Shown here: in pieces, positions 55,333 to 64,000 of the stretch
Position numbering within the stretch: the stretch's first letter is position 1
How the letters are laid out: every line of letters begins with the position of its first letter
Assembly: GCF_032051675.1 (NCBI RefSeq)
Contig: NZ_CP116968.1
Coordinates: 3,348,001-3,412,000 of the forward strand
DNA: 64,000 bases
DNA from: Candidatus Nitrospira neomarina
GTDB lineage: Bacteria > Nitrospirota > Nitrospiria > Nitrospirales > UBA8639
Reading direction: 5' to 3'
Program-made: the position numbers and the translations under genes
The notes under the pieces: generated by a model
The model's database searches: none
What the model saw: only the letters and a program-made list of their open reading frames with translations
What the model was told of the DNA's origin: nothing

Positions 55333-55710
55333 TCAGACGGCGGTTAGCGCCATGGCTTTTTCGATCCTTTTGGCTGTGGCCTTGGCATTGCGGGCTAACC
55401 GTTTTTCTTCAACTTTATCGAGTTCATGCTCTATGGCCTGAAAGGCTGAGCGAATGGCTTCTTCAAAGGTTTTTGATTCTTTTCTGGCAGTCACCGTTCG
55501 ACGCCGGGGAAGCGTCACGACAACCAGCGCCTCCGCGTTATCAGCCCCTTTTTTATGATGGGCATTTTTCGTAAGAGTGACACGGGCATGAATGATGCGG
55601 ATCGTATCCGTTTGCAACGCCTCAGTTCGTCTCTCAATTTCGGCTTTCCACCGAGGGGTCATGCCAACGTTTCGGCTCTCAATTTTTACATCCAGCGATT
55701 GTTCATCCAT
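55333..55710 (-). CDS. hpf: ribosome hibernation promoting factor / S30AE family protein
   Basis: A 125-residue protein of the short HPF/RaiA type. The N-terminal domain SLDVKIESRNVGMTPRWKAE and ARVTLTKNAHHKKGADNAEA match the S30AE family. A basic helical tail (DKVEEKRLARNAKATAKR) follows. It should bind the decoding region of idle ribosomes in slow growth. AGGAG lies five bases before the ATG at 55710; an upstream start at 55797 would add residues outside the fold. Confidence 0.88.
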   Translation of the reverse strand: MDEQSLDVKIESRNVGMTPRWKAEIERRTEALQTDTIRIIHARVTLTKNAHHKKGADNAEALVVVTLPRRRTVTARKESKTFEEAIRSAFQAIEHELDKVEEKRLARNAKATAKRIEKAMALTAV

Positions 55711-55966
55711 AGACACTCCTTCTTTGGCTGTTCGTTCAAGCTGTGAAACATCCAACACCTTCCGGCCTGTTTTTCGGATGACGAAATCCTGAGTCAACCC
55801 TCCTTTTCTTCTTGTTTCTTACAGTGTAAAAATTTCTCTTTCTTCAGTCAAAGGCCTCATCACGAAATCTGTAATTTTTTTTCTCATTGCAAGACTGATA
55901 CAGTATATCAGGATAGGTGGAATACCAAGAAGTTTCCACCCTCTCAGCTCAGAGGAGGGCTAGCAG

Positions 55967-56488
55967 ATGTCTATAAATGTAAACGTCAACAGGAGAAATC
56001 TTATGAAAATCGGCATGGCATTAGGGTTCGGCGTTCTCGCCAAAACTCTCGGCGTGGCATTGGCCGCTCCCTCGACCCCAACCGGGGGGTCGGATATCAC
56101 CAAAATCACGAAAACGGATGAAGAGTGGAAGGCGCTGTTAACCCCCATGCAATACCGTGTCTTGCGGCATGAAGACACCGAGCCACCCTTTACCAATGAA
56201 TATCATCAAAGTAAAGCCAAAGGTATTTACCAATGCGCAGGATGTGATCTGGCGCTCTTTTCTTCCGACACAAAATTCGACAGTGGGACGGGATGGCCCA
56301 GCTTTTGGCAACCGATTTCGGAAAAAGTGGTCGAAACCCGCACCGATTGGAAATTGATTTATCCACGAACCGAAGTCCATTGCGCCCAATGTGGTGGCCA
56401 CCAGGGACACATATTTGACGACGGCCCACCGCCGACGGGATTACGCTATTGCATTAATTCTGCGGCGTTGAATTTTGTTCCGGCGTAG
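55967..56488 (+). CDS. msrB: peptide methionine-R-sulfoxide reductase, exported
   Basis: A 173-residue protein. A twin-arginine-like N-terminus (NRRNLMKIGMALGFG) points to export, so it would repair oxidised methionines in the periplasm. The MsrB domain covers residues 45–173. The zinc-binding pairs are CAGC and CAQC, the active cysteine is Cys162 in GLRYCINSAALNF, and TGWPSFWQPI is the family signature. A periplasmic MsrB is notable next to a periplasmic nitrite oxidoreductase, which produces reactive nitrogen. Its stop overlaps the 3' end of the converging regulator gene. Confidence 0.9.
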   Translation: MSINVNVNRRNLMKIGMALGFGVLAKTLGVALAAPSTPTGGSDITKITKTDEEWKALLTPMQYRVLRHEDTEPPFTNEYHQSKAKGIYQCAGCDLALFSSDTKFDSGTGWPSFWQPISEKVVETRTDWKLIYPRTEVHCAQCGGHQGHIFDDGPPPTGLRYCINSAALNFVPA

Positions 56489-59060
56489 CAAAGCGTTGGT
56501 GCACTAACTGCTCGACTGCCGGAAAATGTCGCTCCGGAAGATTTCGAAACCGTTTTCGGCAGTCAGCCACCGCTTCTTCAGCAGACGTATAGTGTCTGGA
56601 AGAAGGAAGCAGGTTTTTTGAATACTCGCGCAGTCGCCTCGCGACCATGGGGGCCAAGGTTTCATCCCCGGCCAACGCCTGCGCCGCCGCTTCAATCTTT
56701 CCCTGATAGGTGACCAACGCCTGAAATCCAAGACCTTTCAATCGTTGGGTGACGGTGCTGCGATCCCACCCTAAAGCTTTAGCTGTCACCTGCATATCGA
56801 ATCCATGACGTCGCAGGCATTCCAACACCATGTCATCTTCCAATCGTTCCAGTTCCACCCGACCGTGTCCCTCACCCTTCACTGACGGCAGGACGGGTCT
56901 ACTGAGATGCAAATCTGCTTCGGTAATGAGGGAACCGTTGGCCAACGCCACGGCCTGGGCCACGGTTTGTCGAAGTTCTCGAATATTGCCTGGCCAGTGA
57001 TAGGCCATGATCGAATCCAGTGCCCCTTGCGTGAACATCACATTCATTCGATCCTGTTGCCGGGAAAAATACTGTAGGAAGGATTGGGCCAACAAAAGAT
57101 AGTCTTCCTCCCCTCGTTCCCGAAGAGGAGGCAGAGTCAACACAATACTCCGCAGTCGATAATAGAGATCTTCCCGGTATCGGCCGGCCTCCACATCCTG
57201 TTGAAGATTGCAATTTGTCGCCGCGATAATTCGCACATTCACCTGAGTGAGCCGGCTTTCTCCAACCCGGTGAAATGACCCGTCCTCCAGAAACCGCAGC
57301 AATTTTGCTTGCAAATCGGATGGGAGTTCGCCGACTTCATCCAAAAAGAGCGTTCCACCATTTGCCGTTTCAATATACCCCTCACGACCAACCGCGCCGG
57401 TAAAGGCTCCCTTCACATGGCCGAACAATTCTCCTTCAAATAACTCCGCCCGGATCGCAGCCATATTTACCGACACAAATGGCCCACGACGCCGGGGACT
57501 CAATGCATGGGCCGCTCGTGCAAACACCTCTTTGCCCGTACCCGTTTCTCCCAATAGAAGAATGGGGCCCTGGGTTCTAGACGCTTTTTTTAAATCCTGA
57601 AATACGCGAAGGACCGCAGGGGCACGGGTCAGAATATGAAGCGACTCACATTCTTGCAGTAATGCCTGATTCTCCCGGGATTCGGACATCTGATGCCCTG
57701 CATGCTGCATGGCCGGCACCTGCCGACGAAGATCCTTCAATTCAATCTGCAACCGGTCAATCTGTCGTCGGGTATCTTCTACCTCGGCTTGGGAACACTC
57801 CAATTGACGAGACACCCCCCCTTGCTGAGTTTCTAAACCTTCAATAACCGTTGCCGACCGGTGTACATGATCGTGTGCCACATGCAAGCAAGTCTCGAGT
57901 TCATGGACATGCTGTTGTCTCTCTGCCAGCTCTGTTTCCAATTGTTGTAGCTGCTGTCGCCCTTGAGTGATCCGCCGTTGGATAATCGACCGGGACCGGG
58001 ACAACCGCCAAGCCAGCGTTCCCCCTACGGTCATTCCTAAAGCCAAACTTGTACTCAGGATCGGCCACACCCAACCACTATGAAGTCCCCACAGCAGAGC
58101 AAGCCCCGCAAGAAGAATAACGGGTAGGCCCATCATCCCAAGGCGGATCAGCGGAATTTCCCGAAGAATAAACCAGGCGAAGAACAGTCCTACGCACACT
58201 GTCAGCAGGAAAGCGACCCATACAGGAGTCGTGGAGACCCATCCCTTGGTCAGTACCGCATTGGTCAATAAGACATGAAGAAATTCAGCCGGCACCGCTG
58301 ATTCCCACGGGGTTGAAAGAGTTGGATTCGTCGACACAGGAGAAAAAAACATCACCGCTTTTCCGCGAAACATCTTGGTTAATTGATCGCGATCTTTACT
58401 CTGAATGATGTTCCACACATCCGCAAAGACATACCTGGGAAAGGGTGAAGTGGCCCAACGTCCAACAAACCGGAATTGAGGGTCGTTGATCTTCGGATTA
58501 GCTGTGTCCGTTCCTGATAACAACGAGGCCATTACGAGACCGATCGGAGGATGTGGCGATGAACCTGCAGAAAGGGCATGGGACTTCACACCCCTAAACA
58601 CCCCATCCGCATCAGGTATCACGTCCAGTGTCCCCAGTGCGGTTGCCGCATCGGCCAAGGCGGGAGGAACCGAATACGGGTAGACCACAGACCCGACTCG
58701 TTTAGTCACTTCAGCCAGTCGAACCAGTCCAGCCAACCCCCCACATTCCGAGGCTATCGGGGAGGACACATCAATTGAAGGAACGATAACCGCAGCGCCA
58801 GCCTCATGAAGGGACAGCAGTGTGGATTCCAACACGGAAAGATCCCATCGTCCTTCCCCACATAACGCGGGACTGGTGCTCTTTGTGACCGTCACCATGA
58901 CCAGTGAAGGGTCGACAGGTCCAGGGGTCATGTGGGCCAGTTGCCAATCAGTCAACCAACGTTCTCCCTGGGGAAAAAGTGAGGAGACGCTAAAAGCCAA
59001 CACCGTGCTCGCCAGTGAAAAGGCGAGGGCCAATGTCATGGTCTTGAAACGATCCGTCAT
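56454..59060 (-). CDS. CHASE2 and sigma-54 interaction (AAA+) domain regulator
   Basis: About 868 residues. An N-terminal membrane helix is followed by an extracytoplasmic CHASE2 sensor domain (to about residue 280), two or three membrane helices, and a coiled coil near 375–450 (QQLQQLETELAERQQHV). The AAA+ domain has LLLGETGTGKEVF (Walker A), GAFTGA for sigma-54 contact and GGTLFLDEVGELP. A Fis-type HTH (DMQVTAKALGWDRSTVTQRL) follows, then a tail. A membrane sensor linked directly to a sigma-54 activator is unusual. The chosen ATG at 59060 has AGGA five bases upstream; 59111 and 59075 are alternatives. Confidence 0.85.
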   Translation of the reverse strand: MTDRFKTMTLALAFSLASTVLAFSVSSLFPQGERWLTDWQLAHMTPGPVDPSLVMVTVTKSTSPALCGEGRWDLSVLESTLLSLHEAGAAVIVPSIDVSSPIASECGGLAGLVRLAEVTKRVGSVVYPYSVPPALADAATALGTLDVIPDADGVFRGVKSHALSAGSSPHPPIGLVMASLLSGTDTANPKINDPQFRFVGRWATSPFPRYVFADVWNIIQSKDRDQLTKMFRGKAVMFFSPVSTNPTLSTPWESAVPAEFLHVLLTNAVLTKGWVSTTPVWVAFLLTVCVGLFFAWFILREIPLIRLGMMGLPVILLAGLALLWGLHSGWVWPILSTSLALGMTVGGTLAWRLSRSRSIIQRRITQGRQQLQQLETELAERQQHVHELETCLHVAHDHVHRSATVIEGLETQQGGVSRQLECSQAEVEDTRRQIDRLQIELKDLRRQVPAMQHAGHQMSESRENQALLQECESLHILTRAPAVLRVFQDLKKASRTQGPILLLGETGTGKEVFARAAHALSPRRRGPFVSVNMAAIRAELFEGELFGHVKGAFTGAVGREGYIETANGGTLFLDEVGELPSDLQAKLLRFLEDGSFHRVGESRLTQVNVRIIAATNCNLQQDVEAGRYREDLYYRLRSIVLTLPPLRERGEEDYLLLAQSFLQYFSRQQDRMNVMFTQGALDSIMAYHWPGNIRELRQTVAQAVALANGSLITEADLHLSRPVLPSVKGEGHGRVELERLEDDMVLECLRRHGFDMQVTAKALGWDRSTVTQRLKGLGFQALVTYQGKIEAAAQALAGDETLAPMVARRLREYSKNLLPSSRHYTSAEEAVADCRKRFRNLPERHFPAVEQLVHQRFATPEQNSTPQN

Positions 59061-59123
59061 TGAGGTCCTAATCATAGAAAATCCAGGAAGTTCCCACTCC
59101 CATACATGCAACCCACCTCAGAA

Positions 59124-61160
59124 TTACAACCCCGGCATGACGGTCTGGTCCGGACATCCATTTGCCGCCAATTGCCAGTCTGCGGAAAAACGTTCAGACG
59201 ATTCAGGAGCAACGGCTCGAACGACCTGACAGGAAAAGGGATCTCCTTCTTTCGCCGTTTGCAGAAAATAATTTCGGATCTGAGGATCTGCCGGAACCAA
59301 GCGACCACGCTCTCCATTCACATACCAGGCATGGAGGGTATGTTGGGCAGACTGATCACCGGCCAAGGCCTGGTCGATCACCCATGCAACAACGGGTTCA
59401 TTCGGCGTCAGGTGGTCCCAGGACCCTTCATCATTGGCCACCTGATTGGACATGGGATGGGGAGGAGCCAACCGGTGAAGATCTTCTCGAATGAGACCAA
59501 AGCCGGTTAACACCTCCTGCCGGTCACCGGGCGAAAAGAGATGTCGATGCAGGCCGCGACGGAATTGTGAGAGCTGTTCTCTGGCGGTCTGGGTGAGCGA
59601 ATCGGCCATCGTGGCCCGACTACTCCGAAACCACCATAACATCGCCAAGGGGATGTTGCGATCCACACCACTGCCATTGGCATACATCGAAGCCAACAGG
59701 CTTTGGGCTTCGCCCGATCCGCCTTCCGCCGCCAGACGAAGCGGCTCGACCGCTTCACCGGTCCGGTTCTGAGCACGAAGCACGACCCCCAAATGAAACC
59801 ATGCATCGACAAATTGAGGCTCAACCTCGACCGCTCGTTGAAAGGCGGCAACAGCCTGAGACAAGTTCCCCGCTTCAGCCTGAGCTTTTCCAATGGCAAA
59901 ATGGAGGTGTGCCCAGGCCGGTTGCAATCGAGAAGCGGATTGCAGGGCGACCACAGCCCTTTCCCATTGTCGGGTGGCCAGAAGCGCCGAGCCCAACTGA
60001 GACCACCCCGGAGCCCATTCAGGACGCTGACCCGTTACCACATCAAATTCAACCGCCGCCTCGTCGACAAGTCCCATGGCAGCCATGGCGACTCCCAAAT
60101 TATAATGGAGCCATACTCCATCTTTGGCAAAGGGATCCCGGCGTAATGCCTCACGCCAGAGCGAGGCGGCCTGCGCCCAATTTCCCTGACGACTCCAGAC
60201 AACACCAAGCAGCAATCTCGCTGAAGTCAATCGGGGATCGAGAGAAATGGCCCTTTCCAGTGAAGGAACACTGGCTGATTCGTCTCCTTTCGCAAACAAC
60301 GCCACACCGATATTGTAATGCGCGGCTACAAGGTCAGGTTGAAGTACTAACGCCTTCCGGGAATGTCCGATCGCCTCGTGATAATTCCCCTCTTGCAAAC
60401 GGAGTAATCCCAAATTGGCATAGACCTTGGGGAGTTCGGGCTCCAACGCCAGGGCACGCCTCCAGGCCTGTTCGGCCAGAGTATTTTCATGTGATGCATA
60501 ATAGGCCAACCCCAAGGCTTCATAGGCATGCGCCCAATGAGTTGCGTCATGAATCGTCGCTTGAAAATGGGCCACAGCTTGCACAGGATCTCCTGCAGCC
60601 AAATACCCCAATCCCAACGCATAATGGGCTTCAAAAAAATCAGGCTGAAGGCGAAGGACCGCCCGCCATTGCGCCAGGGCCTGCGCAAGGCGACCATCTC
60701 GCACCAGAGAGATACCATAGTTATACGAAACCAGGGCTGACAGGTGATACCGCAAGGAGGCCGTGTGAAAATCCAACCGTTCCGCTTGCGACCAGGCCGC
60801 AATGGCCCCTTTTAAATCCCCCGTTTTGGCCAGGGCTACCCCAAGATTATGATAGGCATCGGCATAGCCAGGCCGTTGACGAGCAGTCTCCCGAAACTCA
60901 TCAATGGCCACATCCAGTTCATTCGTGAGAAAAAAATCAATCCCTAACTGAAGATGCGCTTCCGCGGAATCATGAATGGTGGATGAATCCGCTTGGGAGG
61001 CATCAGTCACCTCTGCAGAGGAGGGGTAAACGAAAAAAAGCCCCAGCGAGAGGAAAAATCCCAACATCACCGCCCAGACCGTCAAGTAGGCAGGTACCCC
61101 TCGATTTACCATCAGTAAAAATTTAGCCATTAGAGATGGGTAAGGTTCAAGAAAACACAC
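59124..61160 (-). CDS. TPR-repeat protein with Sel1-like repeats, membrane-anchored or exported
   Basis: A 678-residue protein. A hydrophobic stretch (TVWAVMLGFFLSLGLFFVYP) near residues 28–47 is a signal or anchor. The rest is at least twelve TPR units, for example AYHNLGVALAKTGDLKGAI and VYANLGLLRLQEGNYHEAI. A Sel1-like part (SGEAQSLLASMYANGSGVD) follows near residue 490. It likely mediates protein contacts at the membrane. It ends just upstream of the CHASE2 regulator on the same strand and may be part of its pathway. The GTG start at 61160 has GAGGG upstream; an ATG at 61130 is an alternative. Confidence 0.78.
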   Translation of the reverse strand: MCFLEPYPSLMAKFLLMVNRGVPAYLTVWAVMLGFFLSLGLFFVYPSSAEVTDASQADSSTIHDSAEAHLQLGIDFFLTNELDVAIDEFRETARQRPGYADAYHNLGVALAKTGDLKGAIAAWSQAERLDFHTASLRYHLSALVSYNYGISLVRDGRLAQALAQWRAVLRLQPDFFEAHYALGLGYLAAGDPVQAVAHFQATIHDATHWAHAYEALGLAYYASHENTLAEQAWRRALALEPELPKVYANLGLLRLQEGNYHEAIGHSRKALVLQPDLVAAHYNIGVALFAKGDESASVPSLERAISLDPRLTSARLLLGVVWSRQGNWAQAASLWREALRRDPFAKDGVWLHYNLGVAMAAMGLVDEAAVEFDVVTGQRPEWAPGWSQLGSALLATRQWERAVVALQSASRLQPAWAHLHFAIGKAQAEAGNLSQAVAAFQRAVEVEPQFVDAWFHLGVVLRAQNRTGEAVEPLRLAAEGGSGEAQSLLASMYANGSGVDRNIPLAMLWWFRSSRATMADSLTQTAREQLSQFRRGLHRHLFSPGDRQEVLTGFGLIREDLHRLAPPHPMSNQVANDEGSWDHLTPNEPVVAWVIDQALAGDQSAQHTLHAWYVNGERGRLVPADPQIRNYFLQTAKEGDPFSCQVVRAVAPESSERFSADWQLAANGCPDQTVMPGL

Positions 61161-61229
61161 GACACCCTCATGAACACCAACTTCAATGTATTAAGAAATC
61201 AAGGAAAATGGAAGGGCGCACAGGGAGGA

Positions 61230-61853
61230 TCAGGCCTTTACCGCCATCCCCTGAGAAAAATAGGCGAAAGGCTTCGGAACGCCGGGAAGATAAAAGTTTT
61301 CGAGTGCGGAAACTGTCCAACCCTGCGCCTGAATCATCTGAATCATTGGACGGTTTAAATGACAGCCATCGCCAAGATGTTTCCATGCCGGCGTAAGACC
61401 ATCCTGCCACCGGCGAACCCAACGATCCGGACTTTGTCCATGCTCTAAAAACAACAATTGTCCTCCAGGTCTCACAACCCGATGCAATTCCTGCAGGGCC
61501 TTCGAAAGTTGAGGAACGCTGCATAAGGTCATGGTGCTCACAACCGTATCAAAGCAGGCTGAGGGAAAGGGGAGCGCTTCAGCCAGGGCCAGGGCAAGAT
61601 GAACGGGAATCACCGCCTCAGCCTGAAGCGAGCGGGCCAACGGGATCATCCCGGGGTTGGGATCAATCGCCGTCAAGGAATGGATCTGGGAAGAATAGTA
61701 AGAAAAATTGGCGCCGGACCCAAACCCGATTTCCAAAACCATCCCTGACGCCTTTGCAACCAACGCCTGCCGAAAGGGGACAAAACCCGCTTGCCCCATA
61801 CTCCAATGGACCAGCCTCGGAAACACTCGTCGTGCATACCACCCGCGTTTCAT
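61230..61853 (-). CDS. class I SAM-dependent methyltransferase
   Basis: A 207-residue methyltransferase. Motif I is VLEIGFGSGANFSYY, the acidic residue binding SAM is in LTAIDPNPGMI, and LPFPSACFDTVVSTMTLCSV and VVRPGGQLLFLEHGQSP are the following motifs. It belongs to the broad UbiE/methyltransf_11 group; substrate unknown. It is upstream of the TPR gene on the same strand with a gap of 69 bases. Confidence 0.85.
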   Translation of the reverse strand: MKRGWYARRVFPRLVHWSMGQAGFVPFRQALVAKASGMVLEIGFGSGANFSYYSSQIHSLTAIDPNPGMIPLARSLQAEAVIPVHLALALAEALPFPSACFDTVVSTMTLCSVPQLSKALQELHRVVRPGGQLLFLEHGQSPDRWVRRWQDGLTPAWKHLGDGCHLNRPMIQMIQAQGWTVSALENFYLPGVPKPFAYFSQGMAVKA

Positions 61854-62178
61854 AAGAGACCTTCAGGGCAATTGAATTTGTCTTCTAATTTGCCTTTTCC
61901 TAAGCATCAGAATAACGTTTATCCTCCTACAGTAGTCCGACAGCAAGCCCATGTGCCGGAATCCAATAGACGAGATCTTTCAATTTCCCCCGGTTCCTCT
62001 AAGAATGAATGACCCGAATGCCAAAGGTCGTTGATAAAGTTTTTACCTCCAGAATGTATACGGTGACAGTGGCATACCTGACCCCATCGATAAGTAATCC
62101 AGAGGAAGGGAATGGAGCCTGAAGACCTGACTTGAATGAGTAGGTGCCGGAAGCCCGACTCCTGCTCTCACAAAGGGT
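61854..62178. other. intergenic region leading into repeats
   Basis: No gene is seen. The end of this stretch, 62149–62171 (GGAAGCC-x-G-x-CTCCTGCTCTCAC), recurs with two changes at 62548–62570, so the area has been built partly from duplicated pieces. Confidence 0.4.
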
Positions 62179-62292
62179 CTGTTGAAAAAAGCCGCCAGCG
62201 GCGTTCTCGCCATTTTCCCGTGCTCACGTACTAAACGTACGCTCCGCGCGCAAAAACGCCTGCGGCCTTGCTGGACGGACTTTTTTGTACCG
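62179..62292. repeat. MITE-like intergenic repeat, second copy
   Basis: It begins with GTTGAAAAAAG and ends with CTTTTTTGTAC, imperfect terminal inverted repeats. The interior shares GGCGTTCTCGCCA, CGTGCTCACGTACT, CGTACGCTCCG and CTGCGGCCTTGCTGGACGG with the element at 38702–38842. It contains no gene. Confidence 0.75.
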
Positions 62293-62383
62293 ACCCGGAG
62301 CCTTTGATGAGTCATCTAATCCTGGGCAAATTTGCCCTTGAAAATCTTTATTATTCAACCCTCCCACAAAAGCCCTCACTCAT

Positions 62384-62748
62384 GCCTTCGCTTCATTCCG
62401 GTCACCCAAATGAAGGAAGAACTCCCAATTCAGAACCCCAGTTCGAATCTCGACACAATTTTTTGTAAGGGTAGGACTCCTGACAAAGACGATTTAGATG
62501 TCGGTAGGATTATTGGTGCCGAAGGCGGGACTTCAAGTCGCAGGAGCGGAAGCCTGTCTCCTGCTCTCACTTAGGGAGCCAGCCCCCTCGTGCCTCCGCT
62601 ACGCTCCGGTCACCCCATGAAGGGGGAATACCCCCTTCAATACCCCATGTTCAAGCCCCGCTTTTTACCCCATTGAGAGTAAGAAGAGTTTGGAAGTACG
62701 AGAAGTATATGAAGTCGGGGAGATTGTTGGTGCCGAAGGCGGGACTTG
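62384..62748. repeat. diverged duplication including the 3' end of tRNA-Leu
   Basis: Two similar units lie at 62384–62533 and 62592–62748. Both begin near GCCT-CGCT…CTCCGGTCACC and both end in ATT-TTGGTGCCGAAGGCGGGACTT. In the second unit this end is the 3' part of the functional tRNA-Leu; in the first it is an orphan fragment. The unit thus contains the tRNA 3' end and about 130 bases beyond it. Confidence 0.65.
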
Positions 62749-62811
62749 AACCCGCATGGGTTTCCCCACACGCCCCTCAAACGTGCGTGTCTGCCATTCC
62801 ACCACTTCGGC
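62728..62811 (-). tRNA. tRNA-Leu (anticodon GAG)
   Basis: On the minus strand the acceptor GCCGAAG pairs with CTTCGGC, followed by A and an encoded CCA. The D-arm region is GTGGTGGAATGGCAGAC. The anticodon stem is CACGT/GCGTG with loop TTGAGGG, giving anticodon GAG. A long variable arm (class II) and the T-arm GCGGGTTCAAGTCCCGC follow. Confidence 0.95.
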
Positions 62812-62922
62812 ACGAAGTAGGCAGATTATGAAACCTCTTGATGTCCTTGTCAACGCGTGAAACGCGGAGTAGAATCCCGGCCATTCTCATTAATTAATTG
62901 ACCGCCCGAATTAGAGCTCATC

Positions 62923-63618
62923 ATGACCCGCTCGACCTCTTCGCCCGCACCCCTGACTCATTCTCAACACTGGATCGGTGCCTTTTTCGATGTGGATAAC
63001 ACATTGATTCCCGGCGCCTCGATTGAAATCGGATTTTTCCGGTATCTCTGGCAAGACGGTGTCGTGGGTTGGCCGGAGGTATGGCACAGCCTGGAATATG
63101 CCATTCGTCACATGCCCCCCGTTTCGTTCAATCCTCTGCGACGGAGGAAGCTGTATCTGATGGGGCATGATGTCTCCCTCATTGAACAGATGGCCAGCGA
63201 GTACGTGGAGTTATATGTTGTTCCACGGGTCTCAGCGAGGGCTTTGAATCGATTATCCCGTCATCGGGATGCCGGACATGTCGTAGCCTTCGTCAGCGGA
63301 TCACCTGAGTTTTTGGTGAAACCACTGGCCGAGGCACTTGGAGTCTCATTGGTATTTGGTGCGAGACCGGAATCCCAGGAAGGACTCTATACGGGCAAGG
63401 TGTTTGCCCCGTTGCCCTATGGTGAGGGAAAAGGGCGGTATGTGGAGCGCCTGGCCGCCCGCTTCAATCTGGACCTGACACGTAGCTATGCCTATGGCGA
63501 TAGCCCTGGAGATTTCCACGCGCTCCAGCTGGTTGGCCATCCTTTTGTCGTAAATCCCATTCGCGGCATGGCGCGCATTGCCCGCGAGCGGGGTTGGCCG
63601 ATTACACAATGGGCTTAG
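62923..63618 (+). CDS. HAD-IB family phosphatase (SerB-like)
   Basis: A 231-residue HAD hydrolase. Motif I is FFDVDNTLIPG with both catalytic aspartates, motif II is FVSGSPEFLV, and motif IV is AYGDSPGDFHAL. The subfamily IB pattern and length resemble phosphoserine phosphatase and CicA-like proteins. The substrate cannot be assigned. It lies upstream of queE on the same strand, with 246 bases between. Confidence 0.88.
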   Translation: MTRSTSSPAPLTHSQHWIGAFFDVDNTLIPGASIEIGFFRYLWQDGVVGWPEVWHSLEYAIRHMPPVSFNPLRRRKLYLMGHDVSLIEQMASEYVELYVVPRVSARALNRLSRHRDAGHVVAFVSGSPEFLVKPLAEALGVSLVFGARPESQEGLYTGKVFAPLPYGEGKGRYVERLAARFNLDLTRSYAYGDSPGDFHALQLVGHPFVVNPIRGMARIARERGWPITQWA

Positions 63619-63864
63619 GAGGCCGCCATCCGGGATGAAACCGACCTGCGTGCTTACGCCAAATTGACCGCTTCTCCGGTCCTTGTTCATCAGAATAGAC
63701 TTTCTATTCTCCGCACATCATCAAACATATCACTCAACCCGATCCAACCTTGTGACGATTACTCATCTCCGACAGCCACCTAGCGCACCCTTTTCTGTCC
63801 CCTCCCCCTCACCCAACTTTTTGAGTACAATGGTATCTGTTGTGTGCTGGAGTTGAGAGTGTTT

Positions 63865-64000
63865 ATGGCCACTTTGCCTTCTTTAAAGATCACCGAAATC
63901 TTTCATAGCCTTCAAGGGGAATCCACCCGTGTGGGGCAACCGTGCGTATTTGTCCGGTTAACGGGTTGTCCGCTTCGTTGCACCTGGTGTGACACGGAAT
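63865..64000 (+). CDS. queE: 7-carboxy-7-deazaguanine synthase, N-terminal part (continues beyond window)
   Basis: The ORF from the ATG at 63865 runs to the end of the window and encodes 45 residues. [14 protein letters not shown] is the typical opening of QueE. The radical SAM cluster motif C-x3-C-x2-C is seen in [12 protein letters not shown]. QueE makes 7-carboxy-7-deazaguanine for queuosine or related modified bases. The protein is cut off before its core. The assignment rests on this short but specific sequence. Confidence 0.85.
   Translation, partial: MATLPSLKITEIFHSLQGESTRVGQPCVFVRLTGCPLRCTWCDTE

Noticed and set aside
61136..61396. An 86-residue open frame overlapping the start of the TPR gene
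   Set aside because: It lies opposite the end of the methyltransferase gene and has no family features.
1..64000. CRISPR arrays, complete insertion sequences or prophage genes
   Set aside because: No regularly spaced repeats, transposases or phage structural genes were found on either strand.

Overview
The window most likely comes from a nitrite-oxidising bacterium of the genus Nitrospira. The main evidence is an adjacent nxrA–nxrB pair (12065–16883, minus strand). Its alpha subunit is about 1145 residues with a twin-arginine signal, so it is the periplasmic Nitrospira-type enzyme. A fused two-step glycine methyltransferase that makes glycine betaine lies divergent from a BCCT-family betaine carrier (26257–29891). 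This suggests a saline or marine lineage; that point is inference. No prophage, CRISPR array or intact insertion sequence is visible. Most genes are housekeeping or lineage-conserved, and the accessory signal is in repeats, remnants and unusual protein families.

Layout. 1–3.7 kb: two small response regulators, two 2-oxoglutarate/Fe(II) oxygenase-like genes and a sugar-nucleotide-reductase-like SDR. 3.9–9.9 kb: a minus-strand run of Nudix hydrolase, GcvT, exported FKBP, FIST sensor protein, S58 peptidase, GNAT and a DUF502 membrane protein; GcvT, FKBP and FIST overlap and look translationally coupled. 10–11.6 kb: small unknown genes. 12–17.5 kb: nxrB and nxrA with a strong terminator, an intercistronic hairpin and a long AT-rich leader. 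17.5–21.5 kb: endonuclease III-like protein, ribosomal protein S21 and the three-gene proton-translocating transhydrogenase. 21.7–26.2 kb: a hydrolase-like protein without its serine, a degenerate alkaline-phosphatase-superfamily protein, a secreted protein and a HEAT-repeat protein. 26.3–30.7 kb: betaine synthesis, betaine uptake and a decayed fragment of a second carrier. 31.1–35.3 kb: four consecutive HEAT-repeat genes. 35.5–38.7 kb: UDP-glucose dehydrogenase, tRNA-Gly and unknown genes. 39–45 kb: ChaN-like protein, CDGSH protein, and a tesA/ybbA/ybbP-like set. 45.3–54.2 kb: response regulator, AsmA, DNA polymerase I, exonuclease III and a phosphohexomutase. 54.4–56.5 kb: a PIN/AbrB toxin–antitoxin pair, a hibernation factor and an exported MsrB. 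56.4–61.9 kb: a CHASE2 sigma-54 activator, a large TPR protein and a methyltransferase. 62–64 kb: repeats, tRNA-Leu with a duplicated 3' end, a HAD phosphatase and the start of queE.

How the genes fit together. NXR supplies electrons from nitrite at the outside of the membrane. PntAB would use the proton gradient to make NADPH for biosynthesis. Betaine synthesis and uptake handle osmotic stress, while exported MsrB and FKBP maintain periplasmic proteins near the respiratory enzyme. The HEAT-repeat group is the most striking uncharacterised set. Small genes at 1–43, 37100–37252 and 45359–45478 were found by reading the sequence directly.
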